A stretch of DNA of 64,000 nt, taken from NCBI RefSeq assembly GCF_004000805.1, contig NZ_BILY01000015.1:88803-152802 (forward strand), written 5' to 3'. The notes under the pieces were generated by a model that had not been told where the DNA came from, did no database searches, and saw nothing but the letters and a program-made list of their open reading frames with translations. This document shows positions 10,163 to 19,017 of the stretch, one piece after another; position 1 is the first letter of the stretch; every line of letters begins with the position of its first letter. The translations under genes and the position numbers were made by a program. This DNA is from Paenibacillus glycanilyticus NBRC 16618. GTDB taxonomy: Bacteria > Bacillota > Bacilli > Paenibacillales > Paenibacillaceae.

Positions 10163-11260
10163 ATGCTGGAGTTTAAGAAACGAAAGCTCTCGGATGATAA
10201 ATTCGAGGCATGCGCCGTATTTGACGTAAACAACGACGGTGTGCCCGACATTATTAGCGGGGCTTACTGGTACGAAGGACCGGGATTTAACCGCAGACAC
10301 CGGATCTGCGAGGTAGCGGAAATCGGCGAATATCACGATGATTTCTCCGACTTCCCCATGGATGTAGACGGTGACGGCTCGACTGATATCATCACGGGCT
10401 CCTGGTTTACCGAAACGTTAAGATGGCGCCGCAATCCCGGTACTACAGGAGAAGATTGGAAAACGACCGACATTGACCGATGCGGCAATATAGAGACGAT
10501 CCGATTTAACGATATCGACGGCTGCGGCGTGCCCGAAATTTTCCCCAATACCCCAAACGAACCTCAAGCTTTCTATAAGTTGTTGCGCGACGCCGATGGC
10601 AAAGGGACCGGCCAATTCCGAAAAATAATAATCGGAGATGCTCCAAGCGGGCATGGCATGGGTTTTGTCGATATTAACGGGGACGGCCGCGTTGATCTAG
10701 TCCTAAGCGGAGGCTGGCTGGAGCAGCCGGAAGATCCGTATCGGACGCCTTGGGTATTCCATGCCGAATGGTCGCTTGGCTCAGCCAGCGTGCCGGTCAT
10801 CGGCCATGATGTGAACGGCGACGGTCTCGTCGACCTGATTGTAGGTCAAGCGCATGATTACGGACTCCACTGGTATGAGCAGCGCCGGACGGAAGACGGC
10901 TCCCGCAGCTGGATCCGCCATACGATTGACGGTACCGCTTCCCAGTTCCATGATCTTTGGCTGGTTGACCTCGATCTCGACGGCAAGCTTGAGCTTGTTA
11001 CAGGCAAACGTTACCGTGCCCATAACGACGGCGATCCGGGAGCGCATGATCCGATTGGCATTTATTACTACACCATTAATAACGGACGATTCGACAAGCA
11101 TGTTATCGATTATGGACCTGCAGGTGAAGCTTCCGGCACGGGCATTTATTTCTGGATTCAAGATCTGACGGGCAACGGTTATCCGGACATTGTCGCGCCA
11201 GGCAAGGACGGGCTTTATTTATTCGAAAATATCGGACCGGCAAAGGAGCGATTACGATGA
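10163..11260 (+). CDS. FG-GAP/VCBS-type calcium-loop beta-propeller protein without signal peptide
   Basis: This 365-residue protein starts at an ATG eight bases after AGGAGG. It contains seven evenly spaced aspartate-rich loops: DVNNDGVPD, DVDGDGSTD, DIDGCGVPE, DINGDGRVD, DVNGDGLVD, DLDLDGKLE and DLTGNGYPD. They are followed by hydrophobic strand sequences, as in FG-GAP/VCBS seven-bladed propellers, where the loops bind calcium. The N-terminus (MLEFKKRKLSDDKF) is not a signal peptide, so a cytoplasmic location is predicted, which is unusual for this repeat class. Its stop overlaps the next start (ATGA at 11257-11260), so it is translationally coupled to the Gfo/Idh oxidoreductase. Function is not known; a ligand-binding or structural partner of the oxidoreductase is one inference. 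Confidence 0.8.
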   Translation: MLEFKKRKLSDDKFEACAVFDVNNDGVPDIISGAYWYEGPGFNRRHRICEVAEIGEYHDDFSDFPMDVDGDGSTDIITGSWFTETLRWRRNPGTTGEDWKTTDIDRCGNIETIRFNDIDGCGVPEIFPNTPNEPQAFYKLLRDADGKGTGQFRKIIIGDAPSGHGMGFVDINGDGRVDLVLSGGWLEQPEDPYRTPWVFHAEWSLGSASVPVIGHDVNGDGLVDLIVGQAHDYGLHWYEQRRTEDGSRSWIRHTIDGTASQFHDLWLVDLDLDGKLELVTGKRYRAHNDGDPGAHDPIGIYYYTINNGRFDKHVIDYGPAGEASGTGIYFWIQDLTGNGYPDIVAPGKDGLYLFENIGPAKERLR

Positions 11261-12335
11261 GCACAAAGCTGCGTATCGGTTTTGTAGGCGTAGGCGGAAT
11301 GGGGCAAATGGCGCATTTGTCTAATTACGCCGTGCTGAAGGAGGAATGCGAGGTGGTTGCCTTGGCGGAGCCGCGGCAGCAGATGGCCCGGCTCGTAGCC
11401 GACCGTTATGGCGTATCGGAGGTTTACGGCAGCCATCTTGAGCTGCTGGAACATGCATCGGTTGACGCCATTGTTGCGCCTCAGCCCTTCCGTAACCATG
11501 CGAATGTTATTCCGGATATTTTGCGGGCTGGCATTCCGGTTTTGACGGAAAAGCCTCTGTCTCTTACGGTGCGGGAAGGCGGCAAAATGGTACGGATAGG
11601 CGAAGAAAGCGGCACGCTTCATATGATTGGTTACCACAAACGTTCGGATCCGGCGGTAGAATACGCCAAGCGCGTTATTGAAAAATGGAAAGCATCCGGC
11701 AGCTATGGCGAACTGCAATATATCCGGATTACGATGCCGCCGGGAGATTGGGTTGGCGGAGCAGACCAGCCGATTGGCAGCGATGAGCCTTATCCCACGC
11801 TCCTGCTGGAACAAGTTCCCGACGGATATACGGACAAAATGACGCAAATGCTGGACAGCTTCGTCAATTATTATATCCATCAGGTGAATATGTTCCGCCA
11901 TCTGCTTGGAGAGAATTACAAGCTTACCTTCGGCGACCGCCGCGGTATTATGCTAAGCGGCGAGAGCGACAGCGGCGTTACGATTACCTTGGAGATGGCT
12001 CCTTACCACACCTCCCACGAGTGGGAAGAACAGATTCTCGTAGGTTTCGACAAGGCTATGTCCGCATTGATCTGCCTGCCCCGCTGGCACGCCAACGCGC
12101 GGGAAGAGTAACGATCAAGAAAGACAACGCTTCCGCCGACGAAGCTCTTACTTACGAGCCCATTCTGCCGAACGTCTCCGCGATGCGCAATCAGGCACGT
12201 TATTTCCTTGCCGCCGTCCGCGGCGATCGGCCGGCGCCTTGCACGGCTAAGGAAGCGCTGCAGGATTTGATATTTGCCCAATCGTATGTGGAGTATATGA
12301 ACCGGACCTATCCGGAGAACCTGCCGGGATACTAA
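11257..12335 (+). pseudogene. Gfo/Idh/MocA-family oxidoreductase, frameshifted near 12052
   Basis: The N-terminal frame (11257-12111) has a Rossmann motif (GFVGVGGMGQMAHL) and the family's EKP motif (TEKPLSL), typical of NAD(P)-dependent sugar dehydrogenases. After GFDK at about residue 267 the frame drifts into unrelated residues and stops at 12111. The frame shifted by one base instead reads GYVRIDLPAPLARQRAGRV and continues to a normal C-terminus at 12335 with KEALQDLIFAQSYVEYM. Restoring one G in CAAGG at 12051-12055 would join the two parts into about 359 residues, the usual family length. This is either a real recent mutation or a sequencing error in a G run. If real, the protein loses about 75 C-terminal residues. 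Confidence 0.8.
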
Positions 12336-12372
12336 AAAAACGCTGCTGCGCCAATTGCGCAGCAGCGTTTCC
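12336..12372. terminator. Bidirectional terminator between convergent genes
   Basis: A perfect hairpin pairs CGCTGCTGCGC (12341-12351) with GCGCAGCAGCG (12357-12367) around CAATT. A-runs lie to the left and TTT to the right, so it can end both the oxidoreductase gene and the convergent esterase gene. Confidence 0.85.
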
Positions 12373-13545
12373 TTATAAGGTGCTCATCACGATATTGCGG
12401 AGCTTCCGTGTCAGCGGCGTAGTGCCCGCATCCTTCTTCTGAATCATAAGCAGAATCGTCACACCCTCTTGAGGGAAGTTGCCGAAGTATGCGCCTAACC
12501 AGCCATCCCAGCCGTATTCTCCCGGGCTTGCCAGAATTCCCGCAGTCTTTGTGTCCGTCACGACGCGCATCAAGTTTCCGTAGCTGTGACCGGTCAGCGT
12601 ATGCCAGGCGTCAAAGGCAGGCTGCTGGCGGGCATTTAACGTTCCCGACGTTAAATATTGAACCGTTCTTGGACGCAAAATGCGTACGCCGTCCAGGCTT
12701 CCTTGGTTCAGAAGCATGGTCGTAAATTTCGCCGCGTCGTCAATCGTGGAGACAAGTCCCGCGCCTCCGGATTCGAAAGCCGGTTCACGGTCCATTTGAT
12801 GAATAATGCCCAGATGATTGCCCGTAAAGAGACTCATTCCGTCTTGCTCGCTTGCGTACGTTTTGACGAGACGCCCTCTCTTCTCTTCCGGCAGCCAGAA
12901 GCCCGTATCCTTCATGCCAAGCGGGCCAAAAATCTCCTTCCGCAAAAACTCGCCAAAGCGCATGCCGCTTACCACTTCGACGATTGCGCCGAGCACATCG
13001 GCCGATGTGCCATAAGTCCAGGAGGTTCCCGGCTGGAAAGCAAGCGGGCCTTCGCCCAGCTTGTTCATGGCTTCCACGGTGCCCATCGGAGATTCTCCTA
13101 ACAGGCGTTCGTCAATCTCTCTGAACAAAGCCTCCGTAGCTTGTCCTGCCGCATGAGTTCCGCCGTATACCAGGCCGCAAGTCATATCAAGCAGGTCATG
13201 AATATTCATTTCCCGTTCCACGGGCACAAGCTCGCCGTTAACCTCGGCCTGTTGATTTTCGAAGCCCGGCAGGTATTGGCTGACCGGATCAAACAAGTCA
13301 ATTTCTCCGCGCTCCATCAGAATCATAACGGCCGTTGCCGTAACGGGCTTGGTCATCGAATATAAGCGGAAGATTGTATTACGCTCTACCGGGCGTCCCG
13401 CTTCGCGGTCGGCTAGTCCGTCTTCATGATAAAAAATTTCTTCGCCGTCTTTAATCACCATAAAGCTGGCGCCGGCTACCTCGTTGTTATCGATGCTTTT
13501 TCTAAGCGCTGATTTAATCTGGCTGACTGCTGTCTGATCTAACAT
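12373..13545 (-). CDS. Serine beta-lactamase-fold hydrolase (class C / EstB-like esterase)
   Basis: This 390-residue protein has the S-x-x-K nucleophile motif SMTK (Ser63, Lys66) within FRLYSMTKPVTATAVM, and a Tyr-containing SWTYGTS loop that matches the position of the second catalytic motif. Length and layout fit the class C beta-lactamase/EstB esterase group, which hydrolyses esters or D-amino peptides more often than antibiotics. No signal peptide is seen, arguing for a cytoplasmic esterase. An AAGGAG site precedes the ATG by about ten bases. It follows the GH95 operon on the same strand after an 88-base gap, so it could be transcribed with it or alone. Substrate is unknown. Confidence 0.85.
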   Translation of the reverse strand: MLDQTAVSQIKSALRKSIDNNEVAGASFMVIKDGEEIFYHEDGLADREAGRPVERNTIFRLYSMTKPVTATAVMILMERGEIDLFDPVSQYLPGFENQQAEVNGELVPVEREMNIHDLLDMTCGLVYGGTHAAGQATEALFREIDERLLGESPMGTVEAMNKLGEGPLAFQPGTSWTYGTSADVLGAIVEVVSGMRFGEFLRKEIFGPLGMKDTGFWLPEEKRGRLVKTYASEQDGMSLFTGNHLGIIHQMDREPAFESGGAGLVSTIDDAAKFTTMLLNQGSLDGVRILRPRTVQYLTSGTLNARQQPAFDAWHTLTGHSYGNLMRVVTDTKTAGILASPGEYGWDGWLGAYFGNFPQEGVTILLMIQKKDAGTTPLTRKLRNIVMSTL

Positions 13546-13633
13546 GATCGATAATCTCCTTCGCTTTCAATTACTTTCAATGACCAAAAGTATATTCGTT
13601 ATTGAAGGAGAAAACTCCTTTATATTAACCTCA

Positions 13634-16006
13634 CTATGCCTTGATTAATTGGTATCTTCCGCCTGCAACCGTCTCGAATGACAATAAGCCTTGCTCATCC
13701 AATGCTGCTGCAATCGCAATACCATCCGATTCCACGCGAAGCGCTGCAGCCGACCGGATCCGGCACATTCCGCCCGAGTTGGAAACGATCTCCGCGGTTG
13801 TAACAGCCCCTTGCTTCCATTGGAGCGATACGTCGAAATGGCCTCTCGCCCGCAATCCCCTCACATAACCTTGCGGCCAGGCATCCGGTAAGGATGGCAG
13901 CAGCTCCAGGTAGCCTTGATGGGATTGCACAAGCAGCTCGGCGATTCCGGAAGTCGCAGCGAAGTTGCCGTCAATCTGGAATGGCGGATGGGCATCAAAC
14001 AGATTGCCGTATACGCCGCCATGATGATAATTCGTGTTGCCTTCCTCTACTAGAGTCAATAGATTCGAGAGCAGCCCTAATGCCCGGTTGCCGTTGCCAA
14101 AGCGAGCCCATAATCCAACCTTCCAGCCTAGACTCCAGCCCGTACCGCCGTCTCCGCGGATTTCGAGAGAACGCTGGGCAGCTGCCATAAGCTCCGGAGT
14201 CTCTCCCCATGTCAGTTGGCGACCGGGATAGACGCCGAACAAATGAGAGACATGACGGTGGAATTGATCCTCGTCTTCGAAATCCTTCGACCATTCCTGA
14301 AGTCTTCCATTCTCGCCGATTTGCAGCGGATGAAGCCGGCTGCGCGTGTCCGCGAGCCGCTCTCTGAATGGTTCATCAACGCCAAGAATCGTTGAAGCCT
14401 CAATCAGATTCGTGAACAAGTCCCAGATAAGCGACAAATCCATGGTAGACGCGGCGCTGACCGCAGCCAGGCCTTCTGCCGTACGGAACTTATGCTCCGG
14501 GGAGGTCGATGGCGACGTAATCAACCGGCCGTCCTTGTCTTCATGCAGCCAGTCCAGGCAGAATAAGGCCGCCTCTTTCATGACCGGGTAAGCCTTATCC
14601 CGCAGAAACGCCTCGTCTAATCCAAATGCGTAATGCTCCCATAAATGCTGGCAGAGCCATACGCCGCCCATCGGCCAGAACGCCCAGCCCGGATCCCCGT
14701 GACCGTAATCGCCAGCCGGCGCAGAATGGCACCAGATATCGCTGTTATGATGCGCGGTCCAGCCCGCAGCGCCGTAATTCGTTGAAGCGGTCTTCCGGCC
14801 GTTCTTGGACAAATTCCCGATGAAATCCAGCAGCGGCGTATGGCAATCGGCCAAATTACAGGTTTCCGCAGGCCAGTAGTTCATCTCCGCATTTATGTTA
14901 AGCGTATAGTTGCCGCTCCAGGGCGCTCTTGTCTCTTCGTTCCAGATGCCTTGCAGATTCGCGGGCTGGGTTCCTTTGCGGGAGCTTCCGATCATCAGAT
15001 AACGGCCGTAATGATAAAGCAGCTCCACAAGCCCCGGATCGCTTGCCCCGTAATCCCGGATTCGCGCGTCTGTCGGATAATCAGGCGGCGCAATCGACTC
15101 GCCAAGACTCAGCTCCACGCGATTAAACAGCTTCCTATGATCTTCAATATGTCTTTGCAAGAGCGATTCATAGGAAAGCTTCTTGGCTTGCTCCAAGTAA
15201 GCGTAAGCTTCTGCCGACTCGTCCTTGCCTTCGCTTCCCGGTGAACGGTCGTAGCCGTTAAAGCTGGTTGCCGCGCTGAAAATAAGAGTGACGGCCGTTG
15301 CGCCCGTAACGCGCAGCCCGTCATTGCTGTAAGAAGCTTGTCCTTCTTCCACCCGGGCTGCCAATCGGCCTTCGAACCGCATTGCGTTGGCGCTGCCGGG
15401 CTCTCCATACTTAACAGGCATGTCCGTGTCGTAGTAACTCGGATCCACGTGTTCCGGCGCGTCTCCCCGAAGTATCAGGCTATCCTTGTCAAAAGCCGTC
15501 TCGTACCGCAGAGCGCTCTCAAGCCGGGCAAGGAAATTAAGCTTGCCCGGCTGACTCGCTTCGAGACGAAGCACAACAACCTGATCGGGATAAGATACGA
15601 ATAAACGTCTCGTATAAGTCACGTTGCCGATTTGATACTCAACCGTTGAGGTCGCATCATCAAGATGGAGCGCTCTCCGGTAATTTTTCATCGTGTTCCC
15701 GTGCAGAAATTTTATATAAAGATCAGCCATCGGCAGGTAGGATTGCGTATATGGCCCCATCATCTGCTTGCATAACCGGTCGGCTGCCGCATATTGCCCC
15801 TCTTCGATCAATTTTCTGACTTCGGGCAGCACTTTGACAGCGTTGTCATTATCTCCGTGGCGGGGGCCGCCGGACCAGAGGGTATCTTCGTTTAACTGGA
15901 TGCGTTCCATTTCCGATCCGCCAAACATCATCGCTCCAAGACGTCCGTTCCCGGTTGGCAGCGCGTCGGTCCATCTGACCGATGGACGATTGTATTGCAG
16001 TTTCAT
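13634..16006 (-). CDS. GH95 family alpha-L-fucosidase / alpha-L-galactosidase
   Basis: This 790-residue enzyme begins with the GH95 N-terminal signature (WTDALPTGNGRLGAMMFGG, then LNEDTLWSGGP). It keeps the (alpha/alpha)6 catalytic motifs: LNINAEMNYWPAE, TSPSTSPEH with Glu504, and FQIDGNF with Asp679. Characterised members invert alpha-1,2-L-fucosidic or L-galactosidic bonds, using an Asn-activated water, a Glu acid and an Asp. No signal peptide is present, so it should act on imported oligosaccharides. It is the fourth gene of the minus-strand operon that starts at 18878. The neighbouring L-galactose/L-fucose dehydrogenase-like and lactonase genes support L-galactose or L-fucose as the released sugar. 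AAAGGAG precedes the ATG. Confidence 0.92.
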   Translation of the reverse strand: MKLQYNRPSVRWTDALPTGNGRLGAMMFGGSEMERIQLNEDTLWSGGPRHGDNDNAVKVLPEVRKLIEEGQYAAADRLCKQMMGPYTQSYLPMADLYIKFLHGNTMKNYRRALHLDDATSTVEYQIGNVTYTRRLFVSYPDQVVVLRLEASQPGKLNFLARLESALRYETAFDKDSLILRGDAPEHVDPSYYDTDMPVKYGEPGSANAMRFEGRLAARVEEGQASYSNDGLRVTGATAVTLIFSAATSFNGYDRSPGSEGKDESAEAYAYLEQAKKLSYESLLQRHIEDHRKLFNRVELSLGESIAPPDYPTDARIRDYGASDPGLVELLYHYGRYLMIGSSRKGTQPANLQGIWNEETRAPWSGNYTLNINAEMNYWPAETCNLADCHTPLLDFIGNLSKNGRKTASTNYGAAGWTAHHNSDIWCHSAPAGDYGHGDPGWAFWPMGGVWLCQHLWEHYAFGLDEAFLRDKAYPVMKEAALFCLDWLHEDKDGRLITSPSTSPEHKFRTAEGLAAVSAASTMDLSLIWDLFTNLIEASTILGVDEPFRERLADTRSRLHPLQIGENGRLQEWSKDFEDEDQFHRHVSHLFGVYPGRQLTWGETPELMAAAQRSLEIRGDGGTGWSLGWKVGLWARFGNGNRALGLLSNLLTLVEEGNTNYHHGGVYGNLFDAHPPFQIDGNFAATSGIAELLVQSHQGYLELLPSLPDAWPQGYVRGLRARGHFDVSLQWKQGAVTTAEIVSNSGGMCRIRSAAALRVESDGIAIAAALDEQGLLSFETVAGGRYQLIKA

Positions 16007-16054
16007 AGCAGCCTTGCTCCTTTTTGTAGGGGATATAAGTTGAAATCTATGATT

Positions 16055-16888
16055 TTATTCCTTTATTCCATAAAATCTTGCGCAGTTCCTGCCTAAAACA
16101 AGGGATTGTTCTTCTTCCGTAAAAGCTTCCAGGTAATGCCTTACGATATTTATCGTCTGATCGTAGGCACCGCTTAACGTACAAACCGGCCAGTCCGAGC
16201 CAATCATCAGCCTCTCGATTCCGAAACATTGAAACACGGTATCCAGATAGACGGCGAAATCATTCTCATGCCAATTGCCCCACTTCGCCTCCGTGACCAT
16301 GCCGGACAGCTTGCAGCAGACATTCGGATAAGCCGCGAGTCTTGCCAGATCCTGAGCCCACGGCTCAAATCCTTTATTGGCAATATCCGGCTTCGCGATA
16401 TGATCAAGGACAAAAGGCTGATTAGGGAACATTTCCACAAGCTCGGCAGCATAAGAAAGATGTTTGGGAAACAACAGCAAATCGTAGGTTAAACCGTACT
16501 TTTCCAGAGAAGCTATGCCATTTCTGAAATCCTCCCTCAGTAGAAAGCGGTCATCCGGCTCGTCATGCACCACATGGCGAACCCCTTTAAGCAAAGGGTG
16601 ATTGCCATATTGCTCCAGCTGCCGCTCAATCTCCGGCGAGCATAAATCTACCCAGCCTACAACGCCTTTTATCTCGGAATAACGATCCGCCAAGTCTAAG
16701 AGCCATTCCGTTTCCTGAAGCGACTGCCGGGCCTGAACGGCAATGGAACCGTCAAATCCGTTTTGCAAAAGCAAGGGCTTCAAATGCTCCGGCAGAAAGT
16801 CAGCCTGAATCGCCTTGTGCTGCGCGGACATCCAGCCGTAATCCCGTTCGTTGTACATCCAGAAATGCTGATGGGAATCTATTCTCAT
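16055..16888 (-). CDS. Amidohydrolase-family aldonolactonase (L-fucono/L-galactono-lactonase type)
   Basis: This 277-residue protein starts MRIDSHQHFW, with the metal-binding HxH of COG3618 amidohydrolases. It also has VLDHIAKP (His and Lys region) and a terminal IGSDWPV containing the conserved Asp. This subfamily includes L-fucono-1,5-lactonase and L-rhamnono-lactonase, which open sugar lactones made by aldose dehydrogenases. AAAGGAGG precedes the ATG. It lies between the GH95 enzyme and the zinc dehydrogenase in the operon, where it would hydrolyse the lactone produced by the aldo/keto reductase. The exact lactone is inferred from the neighbours. Confidence 0.85.
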   Translation of the reverse strand: MRIDSHQHFWMYNERDYGWMSAQHKAIQADFLPEHLKPLLLQNGFDGSIAVQARQSLQETEWLLDLADRYSEIKGVVGWVDLCSPEIERQLEQYGNHPLLKGVRHVVHDEPDDRFLLREDFRNGIASLEKYGLTYDLLLFPKHLSYAAELVEMFPNQPFVLDHIAKPDIANKGFEPWAQDLARLAAYPNVCCKLSGMVTEAKWGNWHENDFAVYLDTVFQCFGIERLMIGSDWPVCTLSGAYDQTINIVRHYLEAFTEEEQSLVLGRNCARFYGIKE

Positions 16889-16910
16889 GCGCTGCCTCCT
16901 TTTCTTTAAC

Positions 16911-17930
16911 CTAAGGCCATTCTATCATCGCTTTAATCACTTTGTTAGCGGGATCCAGCCAGGATTCGAAATGATCCGCCATTTCGTCAAACGGCACAAG
17001 ATGAGTCACGTAGCTGTCAACGTCAATGCCTCCCGCACGGATAACCTCCAGTACATGGAGGCAATCTTCCTTCGTTGCGTTGCGGCTTCCCATAATGGTC
17101 AGTTCCCGTTTATGGAATTCGGAATCATCGAAGGAAATATGGCCTTTTACTAATCCCACGTACACAAGCGTCCCGCCATGCGCCGCGTAACGAACCGCTG
17201 CCGACATGGAATGGGTGTTTCCCGTGGCATCAAATACGATGGTCGGGTAATCGCCGCCCGTCAAAGCCTCCAACCGGGAGAACGGATCATCCAGCGCATT
17301 AACGGCATGATCAACCTTTGCCCACTGCTTGCAAAAGTCCAGTCGTTCGTTATTCACATCCATTGCGATAACATTCGCGCCCGCATGCTTGGCGAGAGCC
17401 ATGATGCCAAGGCCGATGGGCCCCGCTCCGATCACGAGCACCGTATCACCGGCCGCAAGTCCCGACCTCCGTACGGCATGCGCTCCGATGCTGAACGGTT
17501 CCACGATGGCCGCTTGCTCCAGGCTCAAGCCGTCCGCTTTGAGCAGATGCGTAACGGGAACGGAAATTTTCTCGCGCATTCCTCCATCCGCATGGACGCC
17601 CAGCACTTGAATCGATGTACAGCAGTTTGACTTTCCATGCCGGCATGCCACGCATTTCCCGCAATGCAAATAAGGGATAACGGCAACCTGATCGCCGGTT
17701 TTGAAGCCTTCCTCGTTATCGCCGATTTGTTCGATAATACCCGACAGCTCATGGCCGAGTATACGCGGATAAGTGAAGAACGGCTGATTTCCTTTATAAG
17801 CATGAAGATCCGTTCCGCAGATGCCGACCCGTTTCACCGATACGATCGCTTCACCAGCCGTAAACACCGGCTCCTCGAGATCCGCATACCTGAATTGCTC
17901 AACTTGCTCGCATACAATCCCCTTCATCAT
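16911..17930 (-). CDS. Zinc-dependent medium-chain alcohol dehydrogenase
   Basis: This 339-residue MDR dehydrogenase has the catalytic zinc motif (GICGTDLHAYKG and GHELSG), four structural-zinc cysteines in CGKCVACRHGKSNCC, and the NAD-binding VLVIGAGPIGLGIMALAKHAG. The subfamily includes sorbitol, threonine and L-galactonate 5-dehydrogenases. In this operon the natural substrate would be the sugar acid released by the lactonase, which would suit an L-galactonate/L-fuconate oxidation; that is inference. The gap to the upstream aldo/keto reductase is 12 bases and to the lactonase 22 bases. GAGGAG lies seven bases before the first of two adjacent ATG codons. Confidence 0.88.
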   Translation of the reverse strand: MMKGIVCEQVEQFRYADLEEPVFTAGEAIVSVKRVGICGTDLHAYKGNQPFFTYPRILGHELSGIIEQIGDNEEGFKTGDQVAVIPYLHCGKCVACRHGKSNCCTSIQVLGVHADGGMREKISVPVTHLLKADGLSLEQAAIVEPFSIGAHAVRRSGLAAGDTVLVIGAGPIGLGIMALAKHAGANVIAMDVNNERLDFCKQWAKVDHAVNALDDPFSRLEALTGGDYPTIVFDATGNTHSMSAAVRYAAHGGTLVYVGLVKGHISFDDSEFHKRELTIMGSRNATKEDCLHVLEVIRAGGIDVDSYVTHLVPFDEMADHFESWLDPANKVIKAMIEWP

Positions 17931-17942
17931 GCAACGTCTCCT

Positions 17943-18878
17943 CTATCTCTTATTATAAAACGGTATACCGCTCGCCCAAGTCTCGTTCATAATAGGCGCT
18001 AGAATTTTCCTAACTTCCCCAAGCAGCTCAAGATTAACCGGCTCATCGACCCACATCGCGTTCTTTGCAATGTTTGAAGGATTAGCCGTGCTGACAAGCG
18101 TTGTTGGAATCCGCTCGTTCATGGTAGAAAATTGAACCGCAAGCTTGGCAATATCCTCGCCTTGCGCGGCGCAATACTCCGCTGCCCGCTTGCATAACTC
18201 TTTAACCTCCCGGCTGGCGGGATGCCAATCCGGCGTACCCCGCGTTCCCAGCAAGCCCATCGATAGGGGCGATGCATTCACGAGTCCGATTCTCTTTTCC
18301 TCTATTAAAGGGAGAATCGTTTCAAGCGTTGTGTCATTCAAGGAGTAATGGCAATACGAGATGATGGCGTCTATGTCGGCGTTAGGCAGGAACTCTTCAA
18401 ATAAGCTGAGCGGCAGCCCGCAAATGCCGGTATTTCGGATTTTCCCTTCGGCTTTCAACCGCTGAATGGCGGGGATCGCCTCTTCGTAAATAATAGCCGG
18501 CTCTACGAATTCAATGTCATGAAGGAACAGAATGTCCAAATAATCGGTATGCAGGCGCTGCAGGCTCTCTTCCACGCTTGCGACAATGGTCTCTCCTCTG
18601 AAATCAAAAGCATCCGCCCCGTATCTGCCTGCTTTCGTAGACAGATAGTAACGGTCGCGCGGAATGCTCTTCAATGCTTGACCAAGCACCGTTTCCGCTT
18701 TCTTGAGTCCGTAATAAGGCGATACGTCAATCAGATTAATGCCGGCATCGATTGCCACATGAACCGTGCGGATGCTTTCGTTGTCATCCGTTTCGCGGAA
18801 CACGGAGCCAAGCGAAGAAGCGCCAAAGCTAAGTGCCGATACTTGCAGTCCGGTCTTGCCAAGCTTTCTATATTTCAA
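17943..18878 (-). CDS. Aldo/keto reductase resembling L-galactose / L-fucose dehydrogenase
   Basis: This 311-residue aldo/keto reductase carries the catalytic tetrad in INLIDVSPYYG (Asp, Tyr), LSTKAGRYG (Lys) and LFLHDIEF (His). Segments such as FGASSLGSVF, ISYCHYSLND and ASPLSMGLL match my memory of plant L-galactose dehydrogenase closely. The family oxidises L-galactose or L-fucose at C1 with NAD(P)+, giving the lactone. It is the first gene of the operon and faces the AraC regulator at 19018. An AGGAGTG site precedes the ATG. The choice between L-galactose and L-fucose cannot be made from sequence alone. Confidence 0.87.
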   Translation of the reverse strand: MKYRKLGKTGLQVSALSFGASSLGSVFRETDDNESIRTVHVAIDAGINLIDVSPYYGLKKAETVLGQALKSIPRDRYYLSTKAGRYGADAFDFRGETIVASVEESLQRLHTDYLDILFLHDIEFVEPAIIYEEAIPAIQRLKAEGKIRNTGICGLPLSLFEEFLPNADIDAIISYCHYSLNDTTLETILPLIEEKRIGLVNASPLSMGLLGTRGTPDWHPASREVKELCKRAAEYCAAQGEDIAKLAVQFSTMNERIPTTLVSTANPSNIAKNAMWVDEPVNLELLGEVRKILAPIMNETWASGIPFYNKR

Positions 18879-18937
18879 AGAGTCTCACTCCTGTTATAAA
18901 AGAATATAATTTCATTCTACATCAGCATAATCACACA

Positions 18938-18951
18938 TGAAAACGCTCTAA
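18938..18951. promoter_or_regulatory. Candidate cre (CcpA) site upstream of the L-galactose/L-fucose operon
   Basis: TGAAAACGCTCTAA matches the catabolite-responsive element consensus TGWAANCGNTNWCA at 13 of 14 positions. It lies between the divergent operon start at 18878 and the AraC gene at 19018, 60 bases upstream of the operon start. Glucose repression of the operon is the inference. Confidence 0.5.
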
Positions 18952-18973
18952 TCCTGTTATTTTATGCTCTAAT
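18945..18973. promoter_or_regulatory. Direct repeats GCTCTAAT spaced 21 bp (AraC-type operator)
   Basis: GCTCTAAT occurs at 18945-18952 and 18966-18973, exactly 21 bases apart, each followed by a similar T-rich TAT tail. Two-turn spacing on one face of the helix is typical of AraC-family sites. The adjacent regulator gene at 19018 is the natural candidate. The left repeat overlaps the cre-like site. Confidence 0.55.
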
Positions 18974-19017
18974 TTGCTATCATCGAAGTAGTTACTGGCA
19001 GAAAGGAAGACGAAGTC

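Noticed and set aside
11257..12111. The 284-residue frame as a complete, shorter oxidoreductase
   Set aside because: The last 17 residues do not fit the family, while the shifted frame directly beyond them does.
12373..13545. A true antibiotic beta-lactamase
   Set aside because: It has the SxxK motif but no signal peptide, and resembles the EstB-type esterase group. Antibiotic hydrolysis cannot be claimed.
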